A DNA stretch of 21,271 nucleotides. Origin: Verrucomicrobiota bacterium. Its GTDB lineage: Bacteria > Verrucomicrobiota > Verrucomicrobiia > Chthoniobacterales > JAFAMB01. Where the stretch lies: positions 1 to 21,271 of the forward strand of contig JAFAVN010000358.1 of NCBI GenBank assembly GCA_019242435.1. The letters are read 5' to 3'. Shown here one piece after another: positions 15,317 through 21,271 of this stretch (position 1 is its first letter; each line of letters opens with the position of its first letter). The notes beneath the pieces are model-generated. The model saw only the letters and a program-made list of their open reading frames with translations, did no database searches and was not told the DNA's origin. The position numbers and the translations under genes were made by a program.

Positions 15317-15497
15317 GAGTTCAGGAGTTCGGGAGGTTCAAGGAGTTTAGGAGTGCAGGAACTCGCAAAAGGCCGCACATATCACTAACATTTGACGCAA
15401 GTCAGAAGGAGAAAAAGCGGACGTAGGTCTCGTTGACTGCTCCCGAACTTCTGCACTCTTGCACTCCTAAACTCCTTGAACGTCCGGAACTCCTCGC
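15317..15497. repeat. inverted iterated array C (AGGAGTT-type words)
   Basis: Left arm 15317-15366 contains repeated GAGTTC/AGGAGTT words. Right arm 15438-15497 contains the inverse complements (ACTCCT, GAACTTC). Positions 15337-15357 and 15460-15480 are exact inverse complements over 21 bp. The loop is about 70-100 bp. It fills the gap between the divergent cysteine synthase gene (start 15307) and the lipoprotein gene (start 15509), so any promoter for either gene must lie within or beside it. Confidence 0.88.
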
Positions 15498-15508
15498 AAG
15501 AATGCCAT

Positions 15509-16048
15509 ATGCGGAAGATTCTCTGTCTCTTGCTACTCAGTTTGACGGGGTGCGTACACCGGGAAGTGAACGAGCAGGTCGCGTTCAGCGGCAATCGGAC
15601 GATGGTATTCAAACGGATCGGGACAGAATTCGTGAACGCGGAAAACGACCGGTTTGTGGTCACCGAGTCAGGACTGACGACTTACCGGACGAATGGGAAG
15701 AACTTTGTGCGCTGGCAATTCTCTATCCGGCCGAAGCAACCTACTCAACTTGTGTCGGTTGAGGTCGAGGACGTCACTGGTTCTCACCCTTATTTAGTGA
15801 TACGTGATCGAGACCCCAAAATCGAAGAGTTGGCCTGGACGCAGCGCGGTCCTCTGTTACGAGCTACCTCCACAGAGCTTCCCTGGTTATTTGATCCCAA
15901 CGAAAGTACCCGGGTCTTTCGAATCACGGTCACCGAATCGGACGGGACTCGCTCCACTCTTTACCAAGCGACCGCTTATACCGCGAATGCAAAAAAGAAA
16001 TTCCGCAAGCAGATGGGCCCGGAACTGCAACAACCGCCGCCGAGCTAA
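15509..16048 (+). CDS. small putative lipoprotein of unknown function
   Basis: 179 residues from the ATG at 15509. N-terminus MRKILCLLLLSLTGC is a short signal peptide with lipobox L12-T13-G14-C15, so the mature protein probably begins at lipidated C15 and is anchored in a membrane. The remainder is mostly predicted beta: strands around FSGNRTMVFKRIGTEF (38-53), FVVTESGLTTYR, FVRWQFSIRP, TQLVSVEVEDV and a final VFRITVTESDGTRSTLYQATA, resembling an immunoglobulin-like or beta-sandwich fold; this is my reading, not a family match. It ends with a basic stretch KKKFRKQ and PPPS. The upstream open frame to 15476 overlaps the repeat and would hide the signal peptide, so 15509 is preferred. No Shine-Dalgarno sequence is evident. 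It converges on the POT transporter gene. Confidence 0.72.
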   Translation: MRKILCLLLLSLTGCVHREVNEQVAFSGNRTMVFKRIGTEFVNAENDRFVVTESGLTTYRTNGKNFVRWQFSIRPKQPTQLVSVEVEDVTGSHPYLVIRDRDPKIEELAWTQRGPLLRATSTELPWLFDPNESTRVFRITVTESDGTRSTLYQATAYTANAKKKFRKQMGPELQQPPPS

Positions 16049-16111
16049 ACCAACCGGTAGACGCCGCTGGAGACAACAGAAATAGACCACGGATCAACAG
16101 CGACCACGCGG

Positions 16112-17548
16112 TCAGCTGCTCACGGTTTCCGCGGTGGCGAGCTCTTCTTCGTCGACGCCCTGGATGTAAGTTTTGCCACGATAGAATTGGGCTGCGACAA
16201 CAAAGATAACCGAGGCTACCAGCATGAAAAGGGTGAAGAAGGCATAATGATTCGCACCTTCGAGGTTGATCCCGATTCCTTTCAGCTTGGGCTTGGCAAA
16301 ATCGATAGCTGAGGTGACCTGGTTGCCAACACTCACTGCGAACAGCCAAAGCGCCATGACTGCACTTTTCATTTTTCGGGGCGCCTGAGTATAAGAAAAT
16401 TCCAGCCCGGTGATCGAGACCATCACCTCCGCGGCCGTCAGCAGAATGTAACCGGGTGTTTGCCAAAGAACAGAAGGGGTGCGCCCGGCGTCCACTTGTA
16501 ATTGGATCCACCAGAGGACGACGAATGAGGCGGCTGTCAGGAACAATCCCATGCCGATCTTGCGCAAGGGGGTGAGTGGGAAAAAACGATCGATAACCGG
16601 GTAGATACCGTAGTTAAAAATCGGGACCAGGATCAGGATGAGAATCGGATTTAAAATCTGAACTTGCTCAGGATAGACGTGAAATCCAAATACGTTCAGA
16701 TTGAGCTTAGCAGCTTGTAACGTCCATTCGCCTCCCGAACTCTGATCCCATAGCGCCCAAAAAACAGCGACAAATATATAGACCAGGGATAGCCGGAACA
16801 GAACCAGTAAACCTTCTTTACTGAAGAACTCGCGGACGAATCCGAAACCGCCGGCCGGAATATGCACAAACTTTTTTCGGCCGAGCCAAAAGACCACCGT
16901 GGCAATGAACATGAAATCTCCGGGGAGAGCGAACGCGTAGTGTGGGCCGAAGCGGGGGTCGTTCAGCAAAAGCGGGCAGAGCCAGGTCGAAAAGGTAGAT
17001 CCAAGATTAATCGAAAGATAAAACCAGCCGAACACTTTCGACATAAGGTGCCGGTTACCTTGGCCGAACTGGTCGCCAACATTGGCAGAAACACATGGTT
17101 TTATGCCGCCGGCCCCGATCGCGATCAGGCTAAGTCCCAGGAAGAGACCGACCCTGGTGTCATTGAGAGCCAGCGACAGATGGCCAAGGCAGTAAACAAT
17201 CGAAATATAAAAAATAGTTCGGTATTTGCCCAGGATTCCGTCCGAAAGCAACGCTCCGAAAACAGGCATCCAGTAAACTGCAGAAACGAATTGATGAAAC
17301 CAGCCGGATGCCTCGTCCTCGCCCATCACAGCCCGCTGGCCGGCTGCGTTCATCAGGTAAGTCGTCATGAAAATGATCAAGATCGCCCGCATCCCATAAA
17401 AGCTGAACCGCTCTGCCGCTTCGTTCCCGATGATGTTAGGAACTCCGGGCGGCATGGTGGTGAGATGTTGATCCGGCAGCGTGCGATATTTCTCGCGAGA
17501 AAGGGTAGCAGCGACTTTAGCTCCAGGTCTTGAGACGAATCCGGACAT
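16112..17548 (-). CDS. POT/PTR-family proton-dependent oligopeptide transporter
   Basis: An inner-membrane symporter of the POT family (SLC15-like), which takes up di- and tripeptides with protons. 478 residues, typical size (450-510). Signature E43-x-x-E46-R47-F48 in GNEAAERFSFYGMRAIL, the proton-coupling ExxERFxYY motif; then GALLSDGILGKYRT (motif A-like loop), AIGAGGIKPCVSANVGDQF and FYLSINLGS of the PTR2 signature. The hydrophobic profile supports 12 or more helices to about residue 455. The start is uncertain: an in-frame TTG at 17584 adds 12 residues, while ATG 17548 was chosen as the first ATG; residues EKYRTLP before MPPGVPNIIGNEAAERF look real. It lies 129 bp downstream of upp on the same strand; a functional link is not evident. 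Confidence 0.92.
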   Translation of the reverse strand: MSGFVSRPGAKVAATLSREKYRTLPDQHLTTMPPGVPNIIGNEAAERFSFYGMRAILIIFMTTYLMNAAGQRAVMGEDEASGWFHQFVSAVYWMPVFGALLSDGILGKYRTIFYISIVYCLGHLSLALNDTRVGLFLGLSLIAIGAGGIKPCVSANVGDQFGQGNRHLMSKVFGWFYLSINLGSTFSTWLCPLLLNDPRFGPHYAFALPGDFMFIATVVFWLGRKKFVHIPAGGFGFVREFFSKEGLLVLFRLSLVYIFVAVFWALWDQSSGGEWTLQAAKLNLNVFGFHVYPEQVQILNPILILILVPIFNYGIYPVIDRFFPLTPLRKIGMGLFLTAASFVVLWWIQLQVDAGRTPSVLWQTPGYILLTAAEVMVSITGLEFSYTQAPRKMKSAVMALWLFAVSVGNQVTSAIDFAKPKLKGIGINLEGANHYAFFTLFMLVASVIFVVAAQFYRGKTYIQGVDEEELATAETVSS

Positions 17549-17677
17549 AACGTCCAGATTCTCCGTTCCAGCGCCAATTTTCAACCCCGAATGGATCCGC
17601 GTTCGCAGCCTGAATTTCTCCCAACCCAGGGCGGATCAGTTCGCGATGGTAACTAGTTTGTGACAGAGGCAGGCTCG

Positions 17678-18292
17678 CTAGGTCCCGTAAAGGCGGTCGC
17701 CGTAGTCGCCCACCCCGGGCAGGATATACTTTCGAGAGTTAAGCTCTCGATCGAGCGCGGCGGAAAAGATGGGGGTGTTTGGATCTAACCTTTCTATAGC
17801 GTCTACCCCCTCGGGTGCCGCTACGACACAGACCACTGCCAGGTTTTTCCCGCCACTTTCTTGGACGAGTTGGATGGTCTGCACCGCTGACCCGCCAGTT
17901 GCCAACATGGGATCTAAGATCAGAATCCTTTGTTCCTCCAGGGGAGGTAATTTGCAATAATAGTTTCTGGCGATCGCGGTCTGGTGATCACGCTCCAGAC
18001 CCACATAGCCGATGCTAACATTCGGAAACAGATCGACGAATGGCTGAACCAGACCGATCGCAGCGCGCAGGATCGGAACGAGGACGAGCGTATCTCTGAG
18101 TACCGTTCCGGGAAAGTTTTCAAGCGGCGTCTCGATCTCGACCTTGCAAGTCTGCAGGTCCCGGGTCGCTTCCACTGCCAGGAGAAGACCGATCTGATAC
18201 GTCAATGTTCGAAAGGTCACCGGCTTAGTCGTCTTATCACGTAAGTGAGTGACGATATGCGAGGCGAGCGGATGATTGAGCAAATGCAGCAT
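17678..18292 (-). CDS. upp: uracil phosphoribosyltransferase
   Basis: Pyrimidine salvage: uracil plus PRPP gives UMP. 204 residues, normal for Upp. Start MLHLLNHPLASHIVTHLRDK (ATG 18292) matches family N-termini; the frame is open to 18346 but the extra residues do not fit. PRPP-binding loop LILDPMLATGGSAVQTI at 124-140; uracil-binding C-terminal segment GVGDYGDRLYGT at 193-204; central VLVPILRAAIGLVQPF at 69-84, where many enzymes have LRAGLGM. The usual Upp architecture is complete. The next gene on the strand, the POT transporter, starts 129 bp downstream. Confidence 0.95.
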   Translation of the reverse strand: MLHLLNHPLASHIVTHLRDKTTKPVTFRTLTYQIGLLLAVEATRDLQTCKVEIETPLENFPGTVLRDTLVLVPILRAAIGLVQPFVDLFPNVSIGYVGLERDHQTAIARNYYCKLPPLEEQRILILDPMLATGGSAVQTIQLVQESGGKNLAVVCVVAAPEGVDAIERLDPNTPIFSAALDRELNSRKYILPGVGDYGDRLYGT

Positions 18293-18317
18293 CGAGAAGG
18301 CCCAAGTAGAGAATAGC

Positions 18318-18352
18318 CGTAAATGAACGCGAAGGACAACAGTCAATACTGT
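18318..18352 (-). promoter_or_regulatory. possible upp promoter with a dyad
   Basis: On the minus strand TTGACT (18346-18341) is followed, after 17 bp, by TTTACG (18323-18318), a good -35 and a weak -10. The dyad ACAGTCAATACTGT (18339-18352; ACAGT and ACTGT arms around CAAT) covers the -35 region and could be an operator. Found by eye; low confidence. Confidence 0.25.
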
Positions 18353-18473
18353 ACCGTTCTGTTAGTCCCTTCGGCGCGAACGGAGTTTACCGTCCAGGGC
18401 CTTGTTGAACTGCTGATTAGACGGAGGCGAAGCGACTAGACGATGTGTCGGCGTTGTCGGTCGTCCGGCTCAT

Positions 18474-19076
18474 TTACCTTAGAAGCCGGAGCAGGCGCAC
18501 AACCTCGCGGCCTTCCCGCCCCGGGAACGCCTCTTTTGGCCGGAATTCCTCAACCAACTGAAAGCAAGGGGTGAAGAGATTATCCAACTCTTCTTTGGTC
18601 ACTCCGAATGGCGGTCCGCCGCCCTCGGGTACTTCGTCGTCGGGATCCCAGGGATTTAAAAAAAAGATTGCTAGAAGAAGACCGCCCGGTTTCAGAGCCG
18701 ACGCGATGGCGGGAACATAGGCGGGACGTTGCCTCGGTTGGATCGCACAGAACAGCGTGTGTTCGAACACCCAGTCAAATCGGTTCTGCAACGGCTTCGG
18801 CAACGCAAAGATATCGGCACATTGGAACAGTTCGCGCCCGACAGTAGGATATTTTGACGCTTCTTTGATCGCGTTTGGGGCAATATCCAGTCCAATCACC
18901 AGGCTTTCGCGGGAGGCGGCTGCGATTGCCCGAACATCGTGCCCGGGGCCGCAACCCGGAACGAGCACGTCCCCTTCCAACGCTCCGCGCCTCTGTATCC
19001 ATTCCAATAGCGGAGGAGCTGGCCCTCCTTTGTTCCAGGGCGTATCCCCAACCTGGTAGCGTTCGTTCCAGTCCAT
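18474..19076 (-). CDS. TPMT-family SAM-dependent methyltransferase
   Basis: A cytoplasmic class I methyltransferase of the thiopurine S-methyltransferase family (PF05724); bacterial members act on thiols or on selenium/tellurium compounds. 200 residues from the ATG at 19076. Diagnostic opening DWNERYQVGDTPWNKGGPAP (2-21); SAM motif I VLVPGCGPGHD at 37-47; acidic D64 in IGLDIAP; motif near 101-113 DWVFEHTLFCAIQ (the family's usual 'D..Y....CAI' block); post-motif GGLLLAIFFLNPW at 131-143; PFGVTKEEL at 157-165. All family landmarks are present. The ATG at 19088 would add four residues. The gene starts 37 bp downstream of the VOC gene on the same strand, and the pair may form an operon. Confidence 0.9.
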   Translation of the reverse strand: MDWNERYQVGDTPWNKGGPAPPLLEWIQRRGALEGDVLVPGCGPGHDVRAIAAASRESLVIGLDIAPNAIKEASKYPTVGRELFQCADIFALPKPLQNRFDWVFEHTLFCAIQPRQRPAYVPAIASALKPGGLLLAIFFLNPWDPDDEVPEGGGPPFGVTKEELDNLFTPCFQLVEEFRPKEAFPGREGREVVRLLRLLR

Positions 19077-19113
19077 TATGGATAGCATTCGGCGTTTGGC
19101 GGACTCGCCGCCG

Positions 19114-19545
19114 CTACAACCGTTGTCCGAACTCTAAGAGGTTACCGTCACGATCGAAAATGTGGAAATACCGAATGCCGAGTTCCTTTAAAGTGGTGAG
19201 TTCACAAGCGAACTGGGCGCCGCTTTCACGCAGTGTATTCGCAGTTGCTTCCAGATCGCCAACCTCGAAAGCGAAATGGACAACGCCTTGTCTCAGGTGC
19301 TGCGCACCAGGGTCGCGCCAGGCGAGTGGATTTGCTTCAGACCCGCGTACTTCGATCAACTCGATGCCGAATCCTTGGTATTCAACAATGGCAATTCGCA
19401 AATGAGCTGAGAGGTCGGCTCGCTTGGCCAAGGTGAACCCCAGCGTTTCGGAGTACCACTTAATGCTTTCCTCAAGATTTGAAACTGAGATGCCGAGATG
19501 TAGCGGTTTCGGCGCCGGCCCAAAGATCTTTTCTGGTAATGACAT
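19114..19545 (-). CDS. VOC-superfamily protein (glyoxalase/dioxygenase-like)
   Basis: 143 residues with two beta-alpha-beta-beta-beta modules: LHLGISVSNLEESIKWYSET (15-34) and VVHFAFEVGDLEATANTLRE (88-107). Putative metal ligands at the expected positions: H16, E62 or E65 (GIELIEV), H90 and E138 (DGNLLEF), so it is probably a metal-binding VOC enzyme. The family includes glyoxalase I, epimerases and resistance proteins; the substrate cannot be told. The ATG at 19545 has no competing start. It lies directly upstream of the TPMT-like gene on the minus strand and divergent to the alpha/beta hydrolase gene, with 44 bp between the two starts. Confidence 0.88.
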   Translation of the reverse strand: MSLPEKIFGPAPKPLHLGISVSNLEESIKWYSETLGFTLAKRADLSAHLRIAIVEYQGFGIELIEVRGSEANPLAWRDPGAQHLRQGVVHFAFEVGDLEATANTLRESGAQFACELTTLKELGIRYFHIFDRDGNLLEFGQRL

Positions 19546-19589
19546 GCCACAGAATCTAGCATGCTTGGCTGCACAACAAGGAAATCGAT

Positions 19590-20381
19590 ATGAAACAAAA
19601 AGCCGAGATTGGAGGGAAAAAGATCGCTTACAGTCTGCAGGGCTCAGGACACGCCCCGGTGGTTGTGCTCAGTCACTCGCTTGGTGTCAGCAGCGAATTC
19701 TGGGGATATCAATTACCGCTCCTGACCGCAAGCTACCGAGTTTTGCTCTACGATCTGCCGGGACACGGCGACAGTGAACCTGCAGGAGAACGACTTTCGC
19801 TGGAACAACTCGCCGACGATGTCGCAGGCCTGCTCGAGCATCTCCGTATCGATCGCGTCGCGTTTGTGGGGCTTTCGATCGGGGGTATGATCGGTCAGGT
19901 ATTCGCTCTGCGGCATCCGGAAAAACTTTGGGCCCTGGTTTTGTGCAGCACCGGTAGCCGGACCGACAGCACCACCAGGAAACTAATTGAAGACCGAATC
20001 GCTCGCGTCACCGAGACCGGGATTGAAAGCCAAGTGGAAGGGGCCATGGGCAGATGGTTTACCGAAAATTTCCTGCGCTCAGCGCCGGCAACGATTGAAT
20101 GGGTGAAAAACCTGTTTCGGAAAACGTCTCTGAAGGGCTTTATTGGTTGTTGCGGTGCCATACAAGAACTCGACACCGATGATCAGCTATCTGAAATCAA
20201 GGTTCCCACACTTCTTATCCCAGGTGAATTAGACCAAGCCTTTCCGGAGACGGTGTCGAGATCGATTCAGGCTAGAATTGCCGGCGCTCAACTCTACATA
20301 CTCCCTGGAGCCGCTCACGCGGGTAATGTCGAACAATCGCACCTTTTCAACGAAGCTCTGATCAATTTCTTAGCCGCTTGA
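19590..20381 (+). CDS. alpha/beta hydrolase (3-oxoadipate enol-lactonase-like)
   Basis: 263 residues, a complete alpha/beta-hydrolase fold. Catalytic triad by motif: nucleophile S96 in VGLSIGGM, acid D215 in PGELDQAFP and H243 in AAHAGNVEQ; oxyanion region HSLG at 29-32 and DLPGHGDS at 55-62. The GLSIGGM elbow and the AHAGNVEQ tail are those of PcaD-type enol-lactonases (beta-ketoadipate pathway), but no other pca gene is present, so a general hydrolase activity is equally likely and no symbol is given. Shine-Dalgarno AAGGA lies 7 bp before the ATG at 19590. Its stop TGA overlaps the TTG start of the metallopeptidase gene (TTGA), indicating coupled translation. Confidence 0.9.
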   Translation: MKQKAEIGGKKIAYSLQGSGHAPVVVLSHSLGVSSEFWGYQLPLLTASYRVLLYDLPGHGDSEPAGERLSLEQLADDVAGLLEHLRIDRVAFVGLSIGGMIGQVFALRHPEKLWALVLCSTGSRTDSTTRKLIEDRIARVTETGIESQVEGAMGRWFTENFLRSAPATIEWVKNLFRKTSLKGFIGCCGAIQELDTDDQLSEIKVPTLLIPGELDQAFPETVSRSIQARIAGAQLYILPGAAHAGNVEQSHLFNEALINFLAA

Positions 20382-21124
20382 GCCAGCTATTTTTACCGTT
20401 TCCCGAAACGTCGGAACTTCAGTACCGCGTTCGCGAGAACCGGCGGGCAAAACGAATTATCTTGCGGATTACCGTCGCTCGCGGCCTGGAGGTGGTAGTG
20501 CCTTCGGCCGCAGCTCGCCGGCATATCCCGGAGGTTTTGGCCAAAAATCGAACCTGGATCGAACGCACGTTACGAAAGCTACAAGACGAACGTCGCTCCG
20601 CCTCGGGCAAAATTCGGTTCCCTCCAACTACCATTTCGCTTCCGGCAATTGATGAAATTTGGCAGGTTGCGCACTTGCCAATCGCCGGCACTAAAGCCCG
20701 ATTACGCCAACTTTCAGGAGAAAGTCTCGAACTAGCTGGAGACCTGCGCACCACCGAGTGGGAAGTACTGATGCGGCTCTGGCTGATAACGCGCGCGCAG
20801 TCGGCGCTTGAGCCATGGCTTAACCGGTTAAGTCAACGAACGGGTCTGCAATACGTCCGGCTGACAATTCGATTGCAAAAAACTCGTTGGGGTAGTTGTT
20901 CTGCCAAAGGCTACATCAGTTTAAATGCAAGGCTCCTATTCCTGACTTCTGAGCTAACCGAATACGTTCTGTTGCACGAGCTTTGTCACCTTCGAGAATT
21001 GAACCATTCAAGGAGGTTCTGGCGGTTAGTTGAACAATTCGAACCGAACTGGAGACATCTGGACCGAGCCTTGATTGCGGCGGCGGGAACATTACCGCGC
21101 TGGACGCTGCGGGACAGGGATTGA
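20378..21124 (+). CDS. YgjP-like zinc metallopeptidase domain protein (DUF45)
   Basis: 248 residues starting at TTG 20378, which overlaps the hydrolase stop by 4 bp; no ATG is available near the start. Family blocks: RVRENRRAKRIILRITVARG at 17-36, RTWIERTLRKL near 58, the diagnostic QKTRWGSCSAKGYISLNARL at 167-186, and the zinc site H200-E201-x-x-H204 with H210 as third ligand candidate (LLHELCHLRELNHSRRFW). This is the DUF45/YgjP-like family (PF01863), possibly a small HExxH metallopeptidase; the substrate is not known. Position 110-130 is less conserved, as usual. The link to the hydrolase is only by translational overlap. Confidence 0.92.
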   Translation: MSQLFLPFPETSELQYRVRENRRAKRIILRITVARGLEVVVPSAAARRHIPEVLAKNRTWIERTLRKLQDERRSASGKIRFPPTTISLPAIDEIWQVAHLPIAGTKARLRQLSGESLELAGDLRTTEWEVLMRLWLITRAQSALEPWLNRLSQRTGLQYVRLTIRLQKTRWGSCSAKGYISLNARLLFLTSELTEYVLLHELCHLRELNHSRRFWRLVEQFEPNWRHLDRALIAAAGTLPRWTLRDRD

Positions 21125-21271
21125 CTTGGTGACGAGTGATTGGTTGATTGGTGAGAGGTAAAGAGGCCGTTGGAGTTCAGCGAGTTGGAGGGGAGCCGTT
21201 TTGGCAAGTGCCGTCCGACCAGGTGTGCCTGGCGACTGCGTTGTCCGGAAAATAAGTGGGCATTAAAGGCG
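21125..21271. other. intergenic end of window with weak short repeats
   Basis: 147 bp after the metallopeptidase gene. GATTGGTT/GATTGGTG occurs as an 8-bp tandem pair at 21138-21153, next to related TTGGTGA words, reminiscent of the iterated repeats in the other gaps but too short to call. CCAGG-TGTG-CCTGG at 21219-21232 is a small perfect hairpin. No gene start is supported. Confidence 0.5.

Noticed and set aside
15433..15762. Plus-strand ORF of 109 codons over the lipoprotein start
   Set aside because: It is in another frame from the lipoprotein, which has a signal peptide and lipobox, and its beginning lies in repeat array C.
16049..16111. Terminator in the convergent gap between the lipoprotein and POT genes
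   Set aside because: Only a 4-bp stem (GACC/GGTC) is visible near 16100-16115 and there is no T-tract, so nothing can be supported.
16862..17533. 223-codon plus-strand ORF inside the POT transporter gene
   Set aside because: Antisense to a clear POT-family protein; no domain seen in the product.
21219..21232. CCAGG-TGTG-CCTGG hairpin as a terminator of the metallopeptidase gene
   Set aside because: Only a 5-bp stem, about 95 bp from the stop and without a T-tract; too weak to call.

Overview
The window carries about eighteen ordinary bacterial genes on both strands, tightly packed, plus several unusual intergenic repeats. No rRNA, tRNA, phage or transposase gene is visible. A eukaryote-type (UDPGP family) UDP-glucose pyrophosphorylase, a glgX-treZ-treY trehalose operon, many non-ATG starts with weak Shine-Dalgarno sequences, and intergenic arrays of very short iterated words together suggest a Verrucomicrobiota genome, perhaps a soil Chthoniobacterales/Spartobacteria-like lineage. 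That placement is an inference; no marker gene in the window proves it.

Region 1 (1-8034), alpha-glucan and trehalose metabolism. A partial UDP-glucose pyrophosphorylase gene leaves the window on the minus strand, preceded by a possible small ORF. Divergently, glgX, treZ and treY overlap head to tail (4 bp and 11 bp). GlgX debranches glycogen, TreY turns the reducing end of the maltodextrin into a trehalose unit, and TreZ releases free trehalose. The UGP gene links glucose-1-phosphate to UDP-glucose.

Region 2 (8035-10833), all minus strand. A secreted protein of unknown function, a six-helix membrane protein overlapping a winged-helix regulator, and ispH (last step of the MEP isoprenoid pathway). 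ispH and treY converge on a short repeat that can form a hairpin.

Region 3 (10836-15307). A SulP anion transporter with a STAS domain (+), then minus-strand genes for a zinc alcohol dehydrogenase and a cysteine synthase-like PLP enzyme. A putative sulfate-type transporter and a cysteine synthase lie within 5 kb, but they are on opposite strands and a joint role is only a guess.

Region 4 (15509-18292). A small lipoprotein (+), then a POT-family peptide transporter and uracil phosphoribosyltransferase (both minus).

Region 5 (18474-21271). A VOC protein and a TPMT-like methyltransferase (minus), divergent from an alpha/beta hydrolase that overlaps a YgjP-like metallopeptidase (+).

The most striking structure is in the gaps. 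At least four intergenic spaces (8041-8109, 9980-10155, 13962-14240, 15317-15497) hold short words of about 7 or 9 bp repeated in tandem on one strand and then in inverted orientation. A fifth gap (about 12600-12800) holds a longer imperfect foldback without short-period repetition. The words differ between sites, except that the 9-bp word at 9980 and 13962 is the same. I found no gene system in the window that I would call undescribed; these iterated inverted arrays are the best candidates for something poorly characterised.
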